In this document: positions 29,003 through 35,944 of the stretch, one piece after another | How the letters are laid out: each line of letters starts with the position of its first letter | Numbering within the stretch: the first letter of the stretch is position 1 | Source: an uncultured Bacteroidales bacterium | Lineage (GTDB): Bacteria > Bacteroidota > Bacteroidia > Bacteroidales > Bacteroidaceae | Direction: 5' to 3' | Assembly: GCA_902801475.1 (NCBI GenBank) | Contig: CADCIO010000021.1 | Span: 1 to 44,671 of the forward strand | DNA: 44,671 nt | The notes under the pieces: generated by a model | What the model saw: only the letters and a program-made list of their open reading frames with translations | The model's database searches: none | What the model was told of the DNA's origin: nothing | Program-made: the position numbers and the translations under genes

Positions 29003-31402
29003 ATGAAGCGTGTCTTTTACTTGATTCTTGCTTCCATGTGTGTGACGATTTGGGCTAACGCACAGAAACTCCGTTTCAGTCAACCACATGGATTTTATGA
29101 TGCTGAATTTACCACAGAGATTTTATGTGATGTGGATTTGCCCGAGGGCGTGATCATTCACTATACTCTTGATGGGAGTGAACCCACCCTTGAGAGTCCG
29201 ATCTATACCCAACCTCTCCATGTGAAGGGCAACACCATCGTGCGTGCTGTGGCACTTTCTGACACGGAGGCGTTTACCAAAGTGACCTCTGCCACATACC
29301 TGTTCCTTGACGATGTGTTGAAGCAGACGAATACCCCCGAGGGTTATCCGGCAGAGTGGGGTAGCTACACTGATATTTGGGGCACTGCCATCGCTGATTA
29401 TGAGATGGATCCTGAGATGACCTCCGACCCTGTGCTGGCCAATAAGATTCGAGAGGGATTCCTTTCATTGCCTGTGCTGAGCATCTTGACCGACAAAGAT
29501 AACCTTTTCAATCCAGAACCAGACCCTGATACGGGTGGCATCTACATCTTTACGGGTCCTCCAGTGGGTGATAATACGGGTCATGGCTGGACTCGTTTCG
29601 CCAATGTGGAACTTTTTGGAGGCACCTATCTCGATGAGCACGGCAATGAGGTGCCGCATGATATGCATGTCTCCTGTGGACTTCGTCTGCATGGTGGTCA
29701 TGGGCGTCTGGCAGAGAAAAACCCCAAGCACTCTTTCCGCCTCGTCTTCAAGGAGAAATATGGCAAGAAGAACCTCAAATACCCTCTCTTTGGAGAGGAT
29801 GAGCCCCATAAGTTCGACCAGCTTGTGCTGCGCTGTCATTTCGGCAATTCGTGGCAGCATTGGATGGAGTCGAATCGTGGGAAAGCACAATACACCCGTG
29901 ATGTGTGGGCACGTCGTATGCAGCGTAAGATGGGTTGGACAAGCGTGAATGCCCTCTATGTGCATGTGTTCCTCAATGGCATGTATTGGGGACTCTATAA
30001 CATTGCTGAGCGTGTGGATGAGAAATATGGTGTGGATCATCTGGGTGGTAAGGAAGAGGACATTGATGCCATCAAGGTGGAGGAAGACGGTGGCAACCAT
30101 CTTGAAGCTGCTCAGGGCGATATGGAAGCCTACGAGCTGATGACGCAAACCGCTAAGCAAGCTGCTGATGACACCTATTATTACCAGTTGCAGGGACTTG
30201 ATGCCCATGGAAATCCAGATCCGGAACTGGAGCCGCTGCTCGATATTGATGCCTTCATCGATTATATGCTGATCAACCAGTATGGTGGCAATACAGACTG
30301 GGATCACCATAACTGGTATGCCATTCGTCGTAAGGGAGCCGATAGCGAAGGCTTCCGTTTCCTCTGTTGGGATTCCGAGCTCATTCTTGATAACCCCAAC
30401 GAGAATGTGCTCAGCAAGAACAATGGCAGCCAGTACCCCACTGGCATCTTCCAGAACCTGCTCAAGAATGAAAAGTTTGCCCGTCGCTATCTGAAACGTG
30501 CCAAGGTGGTGCTGGCTGAGGATGGTCTGTTGGGCGAAGAGAGCGCTGTGGCTGTGTTCGATAGCCTCTACAACACGATTGCCCTTGCCCTCTACGATGA
30601 GGCCGCCCGTTGGGGTGATTATCGTCGGGACGTGCATCCATACACGACCCGGGGAAAGCTTTATACGGTTGATGAAACCTATCAGAAGGAGCGCAATAGA
30701 CTGCTCACCCAATATTTCCCTGGACGTTCTGAGCGTGTGCTCAATAGTATTGTGAGTCTTGTCAATGTGGATGAATTTGAAGCACCCGATGAATGGATAG
30801 AACTGGCATCGTCCATGTTCCATGAATGGGATGGTGTGGATGCCGATGCACAACCGCTTGACAAGGAGGTGAAGGTGGATTGGAATATGAATCGTAATGC
30901 TTCTGGAGGCAGTGCGGTCGTAGGCTTTGTCAGTGTTGACCATAACCAGTATGCTGACATCAGTCAATATGAGAAATTAGTGTTGCGCGGTTCGGGGTCA
31001 GGCTTGCGTATCCTAGCCAACCGTCTCGTTCCTCATGGCGCTTGGAAGCAGATTGTGGTGTCTTTCAACGACAGAGATCCTTATTGGGATGCGCAGATGG
31101 GTGCGATTGTGATTCCGCTTGAAGAGTTCCGTACCATGTTGACGACTGATGGTGAGGAACGTGAAGATGATTTCGTTCATCTCCATGCCCTGAAAGTCGA
31201 TTGGAACCAGACGCTCAACCTTCGTGGTGCCTACCTCGTGCCATCAGAAGAGACTGTGCCTGTCATCGCGCTCAACGCCCAACTCTCAACTGTCAACTCT
31301 CAACTGTCAACCAACAAATATTACACCTTGCAAGGCGTAGAGGTGGAACACCCCACTCATGGTGTTTACATCTATAACGGCAGAAAGGTCTATATCAAGT
31401 AA
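29003..31402 (+). CDS. Secreted CotH-family protein with chitobiase-like N-terminal domain
   Basis: The 799-residue product has a signal peptide (ending WANAQ). A short domain of the beta-hexosaminidase C-terminal type follows (IIHYTLDGSEPTLESPIY, residues about 50-70). Then comes a CotH domain: LRLHGGHGRLAEKNPKHSFRL, VHVFLNGMYWGLYNIAERVD, DIDAFIDYMLINQYGGNTDW and FRFLCWDSELIL. CotH proteins are atypical kinases in spore coats, and in gut Bacteroidetes and Fibrobacteres occur in surface or fibre-degradation loci; the role here is unknown. A 7-bp-period repeat coding QLSTVNSQLST links to the tail (YYTLQGVEVEHPTHGVYIY). The next gene starts 23 nt downstream. Confidence 0.88.
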   Translation: MKRVFYLILASMCVTIWANAQKLRFSQPHGFYDAEFTTEILCDVDLPEGVIIHYTLDGSEPTLESPIYTQPLHVKGNTIVRAVALSDTEAFTKVTSATYLFLDDVLKQTNTPEGYPAEWGSYTDIWGTAIADYEMDPEMTSDPVLANKIREGFLSLPVLSILTDKDNLFNPEPDPDTGGIYIFTGPPVGDNTGHGWTRFANVELFGGTYLDEHGNEVPHDMHVSCGLRLHGGHGRLAEKNPKHSFRLVFKEKYGKKNLKYPLFGEDEPHKFDQLVLRCHFGNSWQHWMESNRGKAQYTRDVWARRMQRKMGWTSVNALYVHVFLNGMYWGLYNIAERVDEKYGVDHLGGKEEDIDAIKVEEDGGNHLEAAQGDMEAYELMTQTAKQAADDTYYYQLQGLDAHGNPDPELEPLLDIDAFIDYMLINQYGGNTDWDHHNWYAIRRKGADSEGFRFLCWDSELILDNPNENVLSKNNGSQYPTGIFQNLLKNEKFARRYLKRAKVVLAEDGLLGEESAVAVFDSLYNTIALALYDEAARWGDYRRDVHPYTTRGKLYTVDETYQKERNRLLTQYFPGRSERVLNSIVSLVNVDEFEAPDEWIELASSMFHEWDGVDADAQPLDKEVKVDWNMNRNASGGSAVVGFVSVDHNQYADISQYEKLVLRGSGSGLRILANRLVPHGAWKQIVVSFNDRDPYWDAQMGAIVIPLEEFRTMLTTDGEEREDDFVHLHALKVDWNQTLNLRGAYLVPSEETVPVIALNAQLSTVNSQLSTNKYYTLQGVEVEHPTHGVYIYNGRKVYIK
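31281..31311. repeat. 7-bp tandem repeat (AACTCTC/AACTGTC), single arm
   Basis: Four and a half units of AACTNTC code QLSTVNSQLST between the CotH protein body and its C-terminal module. It is the same unit as one arm of the atpG elements and the 33072-33098 repeat. Confidence 0.8.
31313..31402 (+). repeat. Duplicated C-terminal module, copy 1
   Basis: These last 90 nt of the CotH gene differ from 33097-33186 at about 8 positions. They code the tail KYYTLQGVEVEHPTHGVYIY and its basic end. The high DNA identity contrasts with the unrelated upstream domains. Confidence 0.8.
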
Positions 31403-31425
31403 ATCACATCAATTACTAAACTTAT

Positions 31426-33186
31426 ATGAAAAAAACTATTCTATCTCTCATCCTGCTCACAGCAGGAATCCTGTCGATGAAGGCAGACAACATCACTGTA
31501 GGCGGTCTCAACCGTTCGTATAATGTCTATGCACCCAAGAACCTTGGCGAGAACCGCCCGTTGCTCATCTTCTGTCACGGTTACAACCAAGATGCCAACT
31601 GGATGCAGAACAGCGAATTCAAGAACGATAACGTGAGTATGGAGTCCGTATGCGACACGGCTAAGTTCGTGGTCGTCTTCCCCAATGGCATAGATAGGGC
31701 ATGGGATACTGGTGGCGATCGCGACATCAACTTCATCAAGGCGATTATCGAAAAGATGGTGACCCAGCACAAGATTGACCGTAACCGTGTCTATTTGGGC
31801 GGCTTCTCCATGGGCGGTATGCTGACGTACAATGCCATCAATAAGATGTCCGACCAGATTGCCGCTTTCGTTTCTTGCAGTGGTCCGTCGGTCATCACGC
31901 CCAAAGCAGGCTTGCGCCCCATCCCTTTGCTGCATATTCAAGGCACAGCTGATAACTTCGGAGGTGTGCAGCCAGCGCTCAACCCCTGGATTCGACACAA
32001 TGGCTGTTCGACGACAGATAAAGTCGTGAACAATTACAACGGTTTCAGTGGTGCCAAGATGCACACTTGGGGACCAGGTAACGATGGTGTTGAAGTCAAG
32101 CTGCTGGAATTGAAGGACAAGGGTCACTGGATCTGCAAGGAACCTCAAGTATATACGGGCAAGGAGATTTGGAACTTCTGTAAGAAGTACTCGCTGAACA
32201 AGACCAGTCCCAATGTCAGCATCACAGCCCCTAAGACCGGAACCAAATACATCAATTATGCCCCAATAGGTGAAGCTGTATTTCCTGACATCACCATCAC
32301 AGCCACAGCCGATGATCCCAACGGCACAATCGAGAAGGTGGAGTTTTACGACGGCACAACGCTGTTTGCCACTTGTACAGCCAAACCCTACAAGGCGACG
32401 TTGCCGGGCGACAAGGTAGGAAAACATACGTTGAAAGTCGTTGCGACAGACAATGACGGTGAAACAAGCACATCCTCTGTTGAGGTGACGCTGCAGGCGC
32501 CCACATCGCTGATCATCTCTTCTGCATTCACAGAAGGTGGTGCGTTACCTGCTGGTTGGACGACCTATGATAGCTCCGAACGTCGCACTGGCTACAGCAG
32601 CGGCTATTCATCAGGCTGTCGTGTCCTTCAGTTCACAGGCTCGCCACGAGGTCTGAACTATGGACTCTACTTCCGCAATATCAATGGTAAAGCCCATCAA
32701 GGTTGGGCGAAATATGGACTATCCGATGGAGGTACAACACTCAGTTTGGCTCCAGGCCACTATACGCTGAAGTACAAAATCTGCAACTGGAACAAACCCG
32801 AATTCACCCCGATAGAACTGAGCATTGAGAAGCGTACGGGCAGTGTGAGTGTCGCCAGTCAGACCTACACACCCATTGTCAACATCGGCAATGTCGCCTC
32901 CAACAGCTTTGGTACAATCCAACAGCAGACTTTTGAGTTCGACATTGTAGAACAGGGCAATTATGTCATTGCCCTCTATGCAGCAGATGTGGAATGGAGC
33001 GACTGCATCTTAGGTCAGCTCGTCCTCGCTGCCAACAGCTATGTCGCCACCAACATCGAAGCTCCCATGTCAACTGTCAACTCCCAACTCTCAACTGATA
33101 AATATTACACTCTGCAAGGCGTAGAAGTGGAACACCCCACTCATGGTGTTTACATCTATAACGGAAAACAGGTCTATATCAAGTAA
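31426..33186 (+). CDS. Secreted CE1/LpqC-type esterase with Ig-like domain
   Basis: The 586-residue product has a signal peptide and an alpha/beta-hydrolase esterase domain. LIFCHGYNQD is the oxyanion region, Ser about 128 sits in GGFSMGGM, and the acid and base are in GTADNF and DKGHW. Then comes a bacterial Ig-like domain (about 265-360; ITITATADDPNGTIEKVEFYDG) and a beta-rich domain of about 180 residues that may bind polysaccharide. The 7-bp-period repeat and a tail nearly identical to that of the CotH protein close the gene. It is a paralogue of the 25637 esterase. Acyl-group removal from plant polysaccharide is probable but unproven. Confidence 0.85.
   Translation: MKKTILSLILLTAGILSMKADNITVGGLNRSYNVYAPKNLGENRPLLIFCHGYNQDANWMQNSEFKNDNVSMESVCDTAKFVVVFPNGIDRAWDTGGDRDINFIKAIIEKMVTQHKIDRNRVYLGGFSMGGMLTYNAINKMSDQIAAFVSCSGPSVITPKAGLRPIPLLHIQGTADNFGGVQPALNPWIRHNGCSTTDKVVNNYNGFSGAKMHTWGPGNDGVEVKLLELKDKGHWICKEPQVYTGKEIWNFCKKYSLNKTSPNVSITAPKTGTKYINYAPIGEAVFPDITITATADDPNGTIEKVEFYDGTTLFATCTAKPYKATLPGDKVGKHTLKVVATDNDGETSTSSVEVTLQAPTSLIISSAFTEGGALPAGWTTYDSSERRTGYSSGYSSGCRVLQFTGSPRGLNYGLYFRNINGKAHQGWAKYGLSDGGTTLSLAPGHYTLKYKICNWNKPEFTPIELSIEKRTGSVSVASQTYTPIVNIGNVASNSFGTIQQQTFEFDIVEQGNYVIALYAADVEWSDCILGQLVLAANSYVATNIEAPMSTVNSQLSTDKYYTLQGVEVEHPTHGVYIYNGKQVYIK
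33072..33098. repeat. 7-bp tandem repeat, single arm, in the esterase gene
   Basis: AACTGTC-AACTCCC-AACTCTC-AACTGAT codes STVNSQLST just before the C-terminal module. It matches the repeat at 31281-31311. Confidence 0.75.
33097..33186 (+). repeat. Duplicated C-terminal module, copy 2
   Basis: This is the partner of 31313-31402. The two copies end adjacent genes and have the same 7-bp repeat on their 5' side, suggesting transfer or gene conversion of repeat plus tail as a unit. Confidence 0.8.
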
Positions 33187-33204
33187 GCCTGGAAAATTCG
33201 AAAA

Positions 33205-33300
33205 ACATGTACCCATGTACCTGTGCAGGCCTCAATCCCCGATGAGTACTGGGCTGGCGATGAGGTAGGTGTTGCCCCAACATGTACCTAACATGTACCT
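33205..33300. repeat. ACATGTACC repeat cluster on the 3' side of the VirE gene
   Basis: ACATGTACC or a close variant occurs at 33205, 33213 (CCATGTACCT), 33280 and 33291. The longer word AGGTAGGTGTT is at 33263. The same words recur beyond the other end of the gene (34691-34790). Only the ATPase gene lies between. Confidence 0.7.
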
Positions 33301-33308
33301 TCACCTCA

Positions 33309-34520
33309 CTATGCCGCAGTCAGGGGAATGACTTTGTAGAAGGGTACATTGCCACGATGGGTGTGCTCAAAATCCAACTCTTTCAAAGCTAAACCCAACT
33401 GGACCTTCACGCTGTGGTTGATCTTCACCAATGGGTATTCACGCTGGATCACCTCCAGCAACTGGTTGCTATTCATCGTCTTTGATACCTCCCCCTCCAT
33501 CGGTTTTCTGAAGCAGGCCTTCACAATCTCAGCGATGTCCTTCTGCTCCATATATCCCAGATTGATTTCCTGAATACGAGCCACCTCCATATTGTTGAAC
33601 CAGTAAGGAGCCTTCACCACATTCAACTCGTGCAGCACCTGTGCATACAGCTGGTCATAGTCGATGTCACCCGTGTTGTCGATGAACATCCCCTGTGGAA
33701 TTGTCAGGCAGATGTAACGTCGACTGCCTGTAGCATCCGTAAGTGGATGCGGATTGTTGGTCGATGCCACAAACGAAGCATAACGGGGTCGGTCCTCCTG
33801 CGAAGCACCATAGATGGGACGTCCATTCACCTTGCTCTTCGAGAGCGTCTGCTTCAAGGCAGGATGCTGGCTGGGACGGATGGCGTCCAACTCGTCGAGG
33901 TTCACCAAGAGGTTGTTGGTCAATGCCATCTCCTTGTCGAACTTGTTCGAGAGGTTCAGATGATCCAGATAATACTGGCGCAGATGTGGAGGCAGCAGTC
34001 GCAGCAGGAAGGTGGTCTTTCCACATCCCTGAGGACCGATGAGGGTCGGCACACATTCGTTGCCATGCTGAGTGTCCATCTGCAGCCAATGAGCCACCAT
34101 CGAGCGCATCCAGATGGACAGGAACGAAAACTGCTCAGTGCTGACATTGGGGATGCGGCTGAACAACTTGGCCACATGGTTCTGCCCGTCCCAGGCAGGA
34201 AGTCCATCCAGGTACTCCTTCACAGGGTCGAAACGTTCGACCTCCTCAGAGTTGATGTACTCCATGATGTCCGTCTTGGGACTCCCGTTCTCGCCAACAC
34301 CCTCCCGCTTGGCACGCAGGATGATGCTGTTGAGCGCCTGCTGGGTCAGCGTGCGGAACTCAGCCTGGCCTCCATCCTTTGACTTGTTGACAAACTCCAC
34401 CTTCCCGTTCAACACATTGTTGCGGAAAAGGTAATTCTCTTGAAGGAACAGCTCCACATCGAGCATTCCCTCCTGTGAGGCAGGTATAGCCTCTCCGTTG
34501 ATTTGTAATTTTGTTTTCAT
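33309..34520 (-). CDS. VirE/VapE-type P-loop ATPase with DUF3874-like C-terminus
   Basis: The 403-residue product carries the virulence-associated-E-type helicase core. WMRSMVAHWLQMD leads to Walker A GPQGCGKTT (about residue 163) and Walker B LLVNLDELD (about 205), and then SFVASTNNPHPLTDATGSRRY. The C-terminal part (VKINHSVKVQLGLALKELDF) resembles DUF3874. These superfamily-3-like ATPases are common in plasmids, phages and satellites as replication proteins, normally next to a primase. No primase, integrase or relaxase is seen here, so the gene is an orphan. It has its own strong promoter, a 5'-leader hairpin and flanking repeats. Confidence 0.85.
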   Translation of the reverse strand: MKTKLQINGEAIPASQEGMLDVELFLQENYLFRNNVLNGKVEFVNKSKDGGQAEFRTLTQQALNSIILRAKREGVGENGSPKTDIMEYINSEEVERFDPVKEYLDGLPAWDGQNHVAKLFSRIPNVSTEQFSFLSIWMRSMVAHWLQMDTQHGNECVPTLIGPQGCGKTTFLLRLLPPHLRQYYLDHLNLSNKFDKEMALTNNLLVNLDELDAIRPSQHPALKQTLSKSKVNGRPIYGASQEDRPRYASFVASTNNPHPLTDATGSRRYICLTIPQGMFIDNTGDIDYDQLYAQVLHELNVVKAPYWFNNMEVARIQEINLGYMEQKDIAEIVKACFRKPMEGEVSKTMNSNQLLEVIQREYPLVKINHSVKVQLGLALKELDFEHTHRGNVPFYKVIPLTAA

Positions 34521-34555
34521 GATACAATTTATTTTTAGTAGTTATGGGTAAGGGA

Positions 34556-34583
34556 TGCAGGCGTGTCTCTCTTATGGCCTGCA
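34556..34583 (-). other. Hairpin in the 5' leader of the VirE gene
   Basis: TGCAGGC (34556-34562) and GCCTGCA (34577-34583) form a perfect 7-bp stem with a 14-nt loop. It begins a few nt after the predicted transcription start and about 36 nt before the ATG. It may stabilise the message or bind a regulator. Confidence 0.55.
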
Positions 34584-34592
34584 ATTTGACTG

Positions 34593-34624
34593 CAAAGATA
34601 CGAAATAAAAATGGATTATGCAAA
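34593..34624 (-). promoter_or_regulatory. Promoter of the VirE-type gene
   Basis: On the minus strand TTTG (34621-34624), 20 nt, TATCTTTG (34593-34600) is a full consensus promoter. The leader is about 65 nt. Confidence 0.87.
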
Positions 34625-34690
34625 TTCGGGTTCATTTTATTGCTCAAAAAAACGAAAAAATGACATTATTTCTGTTGCCCATTTCAAAGA

Positions 34691-34790
34691 AGGTACATGT
34701 TAGGTAGGTGTTAGGTACATGTTAGAGCAACATGTACCTGCTGTAAGCTGTTTATTTATAGCTGATTAACCTATGCATAGGTAGGTGTTG
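34691..34790. repeat. AGGTACATGT repeat cluster on the 5' side of the VirE gene
   Basis: AGGTACATGT is at 34691 and 34713, and its inverse ACATGTACCT at 34730. The word TAGGTAGGTGTT is at 34701 and 34778. The palindrome CCTATGCATAGG lies at 34770-34781. The cluster is just upstream of the VirE promoter and mirrors that at 33205-33300. Confidence 0.7.
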
Positions 34791-34850
34791 GAGTGTTTTT
34801 GCAAAAAACTATTTTCTCAGGAATCTTGGCATCCGACGGGTCTCCATAAG

Positions 34851-34938
34851 ATTGCCGGCGGCTCTCTTGCCTTTTGCCGGCGGCAAAGCAATGGATTGCC
34901 GTCACCTCTTTGATGCTTTGCCGTCACCTCTTTGCCCT
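34851..34938. repeat. 22-bp tandem array, block I (WTTGCCG units)
   Basis: Four units begin at 34851, 34873, 34895 and 34917, exactly 22 bp apart, each starting ATTGCCG or TTTGCCG. Units 3 and 4 share TTGCCGTCACCTCTTTG. Unit 2 is itself palindromic (TTTGCCGGCGGCAAA). No reading frame of note covers it. Confidence 0.8.
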
Positions 34939-34975
34939 CGAAACGGCGCCTCTTCTGAACGGCACCGAAGAACCG

Positions 34976-35031
34976 TTAGTTAACTCGATTCGTCGATTGA
35001 GTTAACTCATCAGCCGTTTTGAGTTAACTCA
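34976..35031. repeat. 22-bp tandem array, block II (TGAGTTAACTCA palindromes)
   Basis: TTAGTTAACTCG at 34976, TGAGTTAACTCA at 34998 and the same at 35020 recur at exactly 22 bp. The geometry equals that of the TGAGTCGACTCA array at 11074-11130, but with a different palindrome centre. Confidence 0.8.
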
Positions 35032-35104
35032 GTCCATTTTGAAAGTTTATTCACTTCCCATTTTTCGAGCCTTGTGAGCATCCTCCCACACCCCACCAAT
35101 GACT

Positions 35105-35253
35105 TTGCCTTAGTTATTGACAAGACCTTGCCCCACTAATTGATATGACAATGCCCCACTAATCGACCAACGCTTAGCCTACTGTTGTTTGGCTCTTCCA
35201 ATAACGTGCCTTTATCACCAAATAACCTGCCTCTGCTGAGAAATAGTTGTGCC
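35105..35253. repeat. Degenerate array of about 22-24 bp period, block III (TGCC units)
   Basis: TTGCC or related words recur at about 35105, 35128, 35151, 35175, 35206, 35227 and 35249, at steps near 21-24 with one irregular step. Two neighbouring units share TGCCCCACTAATYGA. The units are more diverged than blocks I and II. The array ends about 25 bp before the ncRNA promoter. Confidence 0.55.
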
Positions 35254-35277
35254 TTATTGAAAAAAGAGAGAAATTGT

Positions 35278-35308
35278 TTTGCCTTTCCAAACATTCTTCG
35301 TATTTTTG
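35278..35308 (+). promoter_or_regulatory. Promoter of the candidate structured RNA
   Basis: TTTG (35278-35281), 19 nt, TATTTTTG (35301-35308) is a full match to the Bacteroidetes promoter pattern. The expected start is about 35314. No protein frame starts downstream for more than 600 nt. Confidence 0.85.
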
Positions 35309-35313
35309 CAACT

Positions 35314-35640
35314 GCTATTCATCCATAGCGACATTGATGTTCTTTGAGAAGAATGGAGCCGCTGGGTGGAGCACTACATATTGAAAGGCGTTACTGACGC
35401 TTTGTTTTTGATGTTCGAACTACCACAATCGAATTGTAGTCGAAAACAAACGCTGGGGTAGCTCCACGGGGTGTAGCATATACTCTCCGTAGTGTGCTGC
35501 GAGGACTAACCATGTCCTCACTAGCACACTTTACGGGTATCTATATACTCCAATGTGGATGTTTACTCTGTCTGTTGACTACATTGGCTGTGGTAGGCCA
35601 GAACATCTAACGGGCAGAAGATAAGCATCCACGTTTTTTT
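35314..35640 (+). ncRNA. Candidate structured noncoding RNA, about 327 nt
   Basis: The segment has its own consensus promoter and ends in a T7 run (35634-35640). Between them are nested, paired helices: GTGGAGC 35366-35372 with 35461-35467; 35401-35410 with 35441-35450; ACAAT 35425-35429 with 35433-35437. A second domain has AGTGTGCT 35491-35498 with 35523-35530, extended by GAGGAC 35501-35506 with 35514-35519. A third has GTGGATG 35555-35561 with CATCCAC 35626-35632, enclosing CTGTCTGTT 35568-35576 with 35609-35617 and a TTGGC/GCCAG tip. No long reading frame is present. I looked for the sequence signatures of RNase P RNA, tmRNA, SRP RNA and 6S RNA and did not recognise them. Identity is unknown; it may serve the neighbouring restriction operon or be independent. 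Confidence 0.72.
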
Positions 35641-35944
35641 GTATGTATGTATCAATAGAGTAAGAACAACCTGACATGGGGTGCTTGTCAGAACAAATAA
35701 ATAAGAAGACAGTAAAGAGAAACTGACTAAACCATACTGACGAGCATCATTTCGCTTCTGACAAAAGAGAACTGGAAATCTAACTGACGCAGGAAGCAGG
35801 AAAGACGCAATGTACTCGCACGGAACTGCGTGAGGGACTTGTTATGCTTTTCTTGCAGCGTTTCCAGTCGCTTCTTTTGGGCACGACAGCCCCTTGCGCT
35901 TTCTTTTCAAAGGTGCATGTTTTTTCGTGTCTCAAAGAATAAGG
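35641..35944 (+). other. 304-nt leader before the restriction-modification operon
   Basis: No gene is seen. It holds a GTAT run (35641-35652), a hairpin CTGACA/TGTCAG (35671-35691), and two direct GACGC words at 35786-35790 and 35804-35808. GACGC is, as I recall, the LlaJI target. No TAnnTTTG box was found, so how the downstream operon is transcribed is unclear. Confidence 0.5.

Noticed and set aside
29465..30967. A 500-codon minus-strand frame opposite the CotH gene
   Set aside because: Long open antisense frames are common here because of codon bias. The CotH motifs on the plus strand settle the coding strand.
34851..35260. CRISPR array
   Set aside because: The 22-bp units are contiguous and degenerate with no unique spacers between constant repeats, and no cas genes are present.
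35314..35640. tRNA or tmRNA
   Set aside because: GTTCGA-like words resemble a T loop, but no acceptor stem, CCA end or tag-peptide frame could be fitted.
33187..35944. Complete integrative element or prophage around the VirE-type gene
   Set aside because: No integrase, relaxase, primase, capsid or terminase gene is present, and no tRNA or att-like direct repeat was found.
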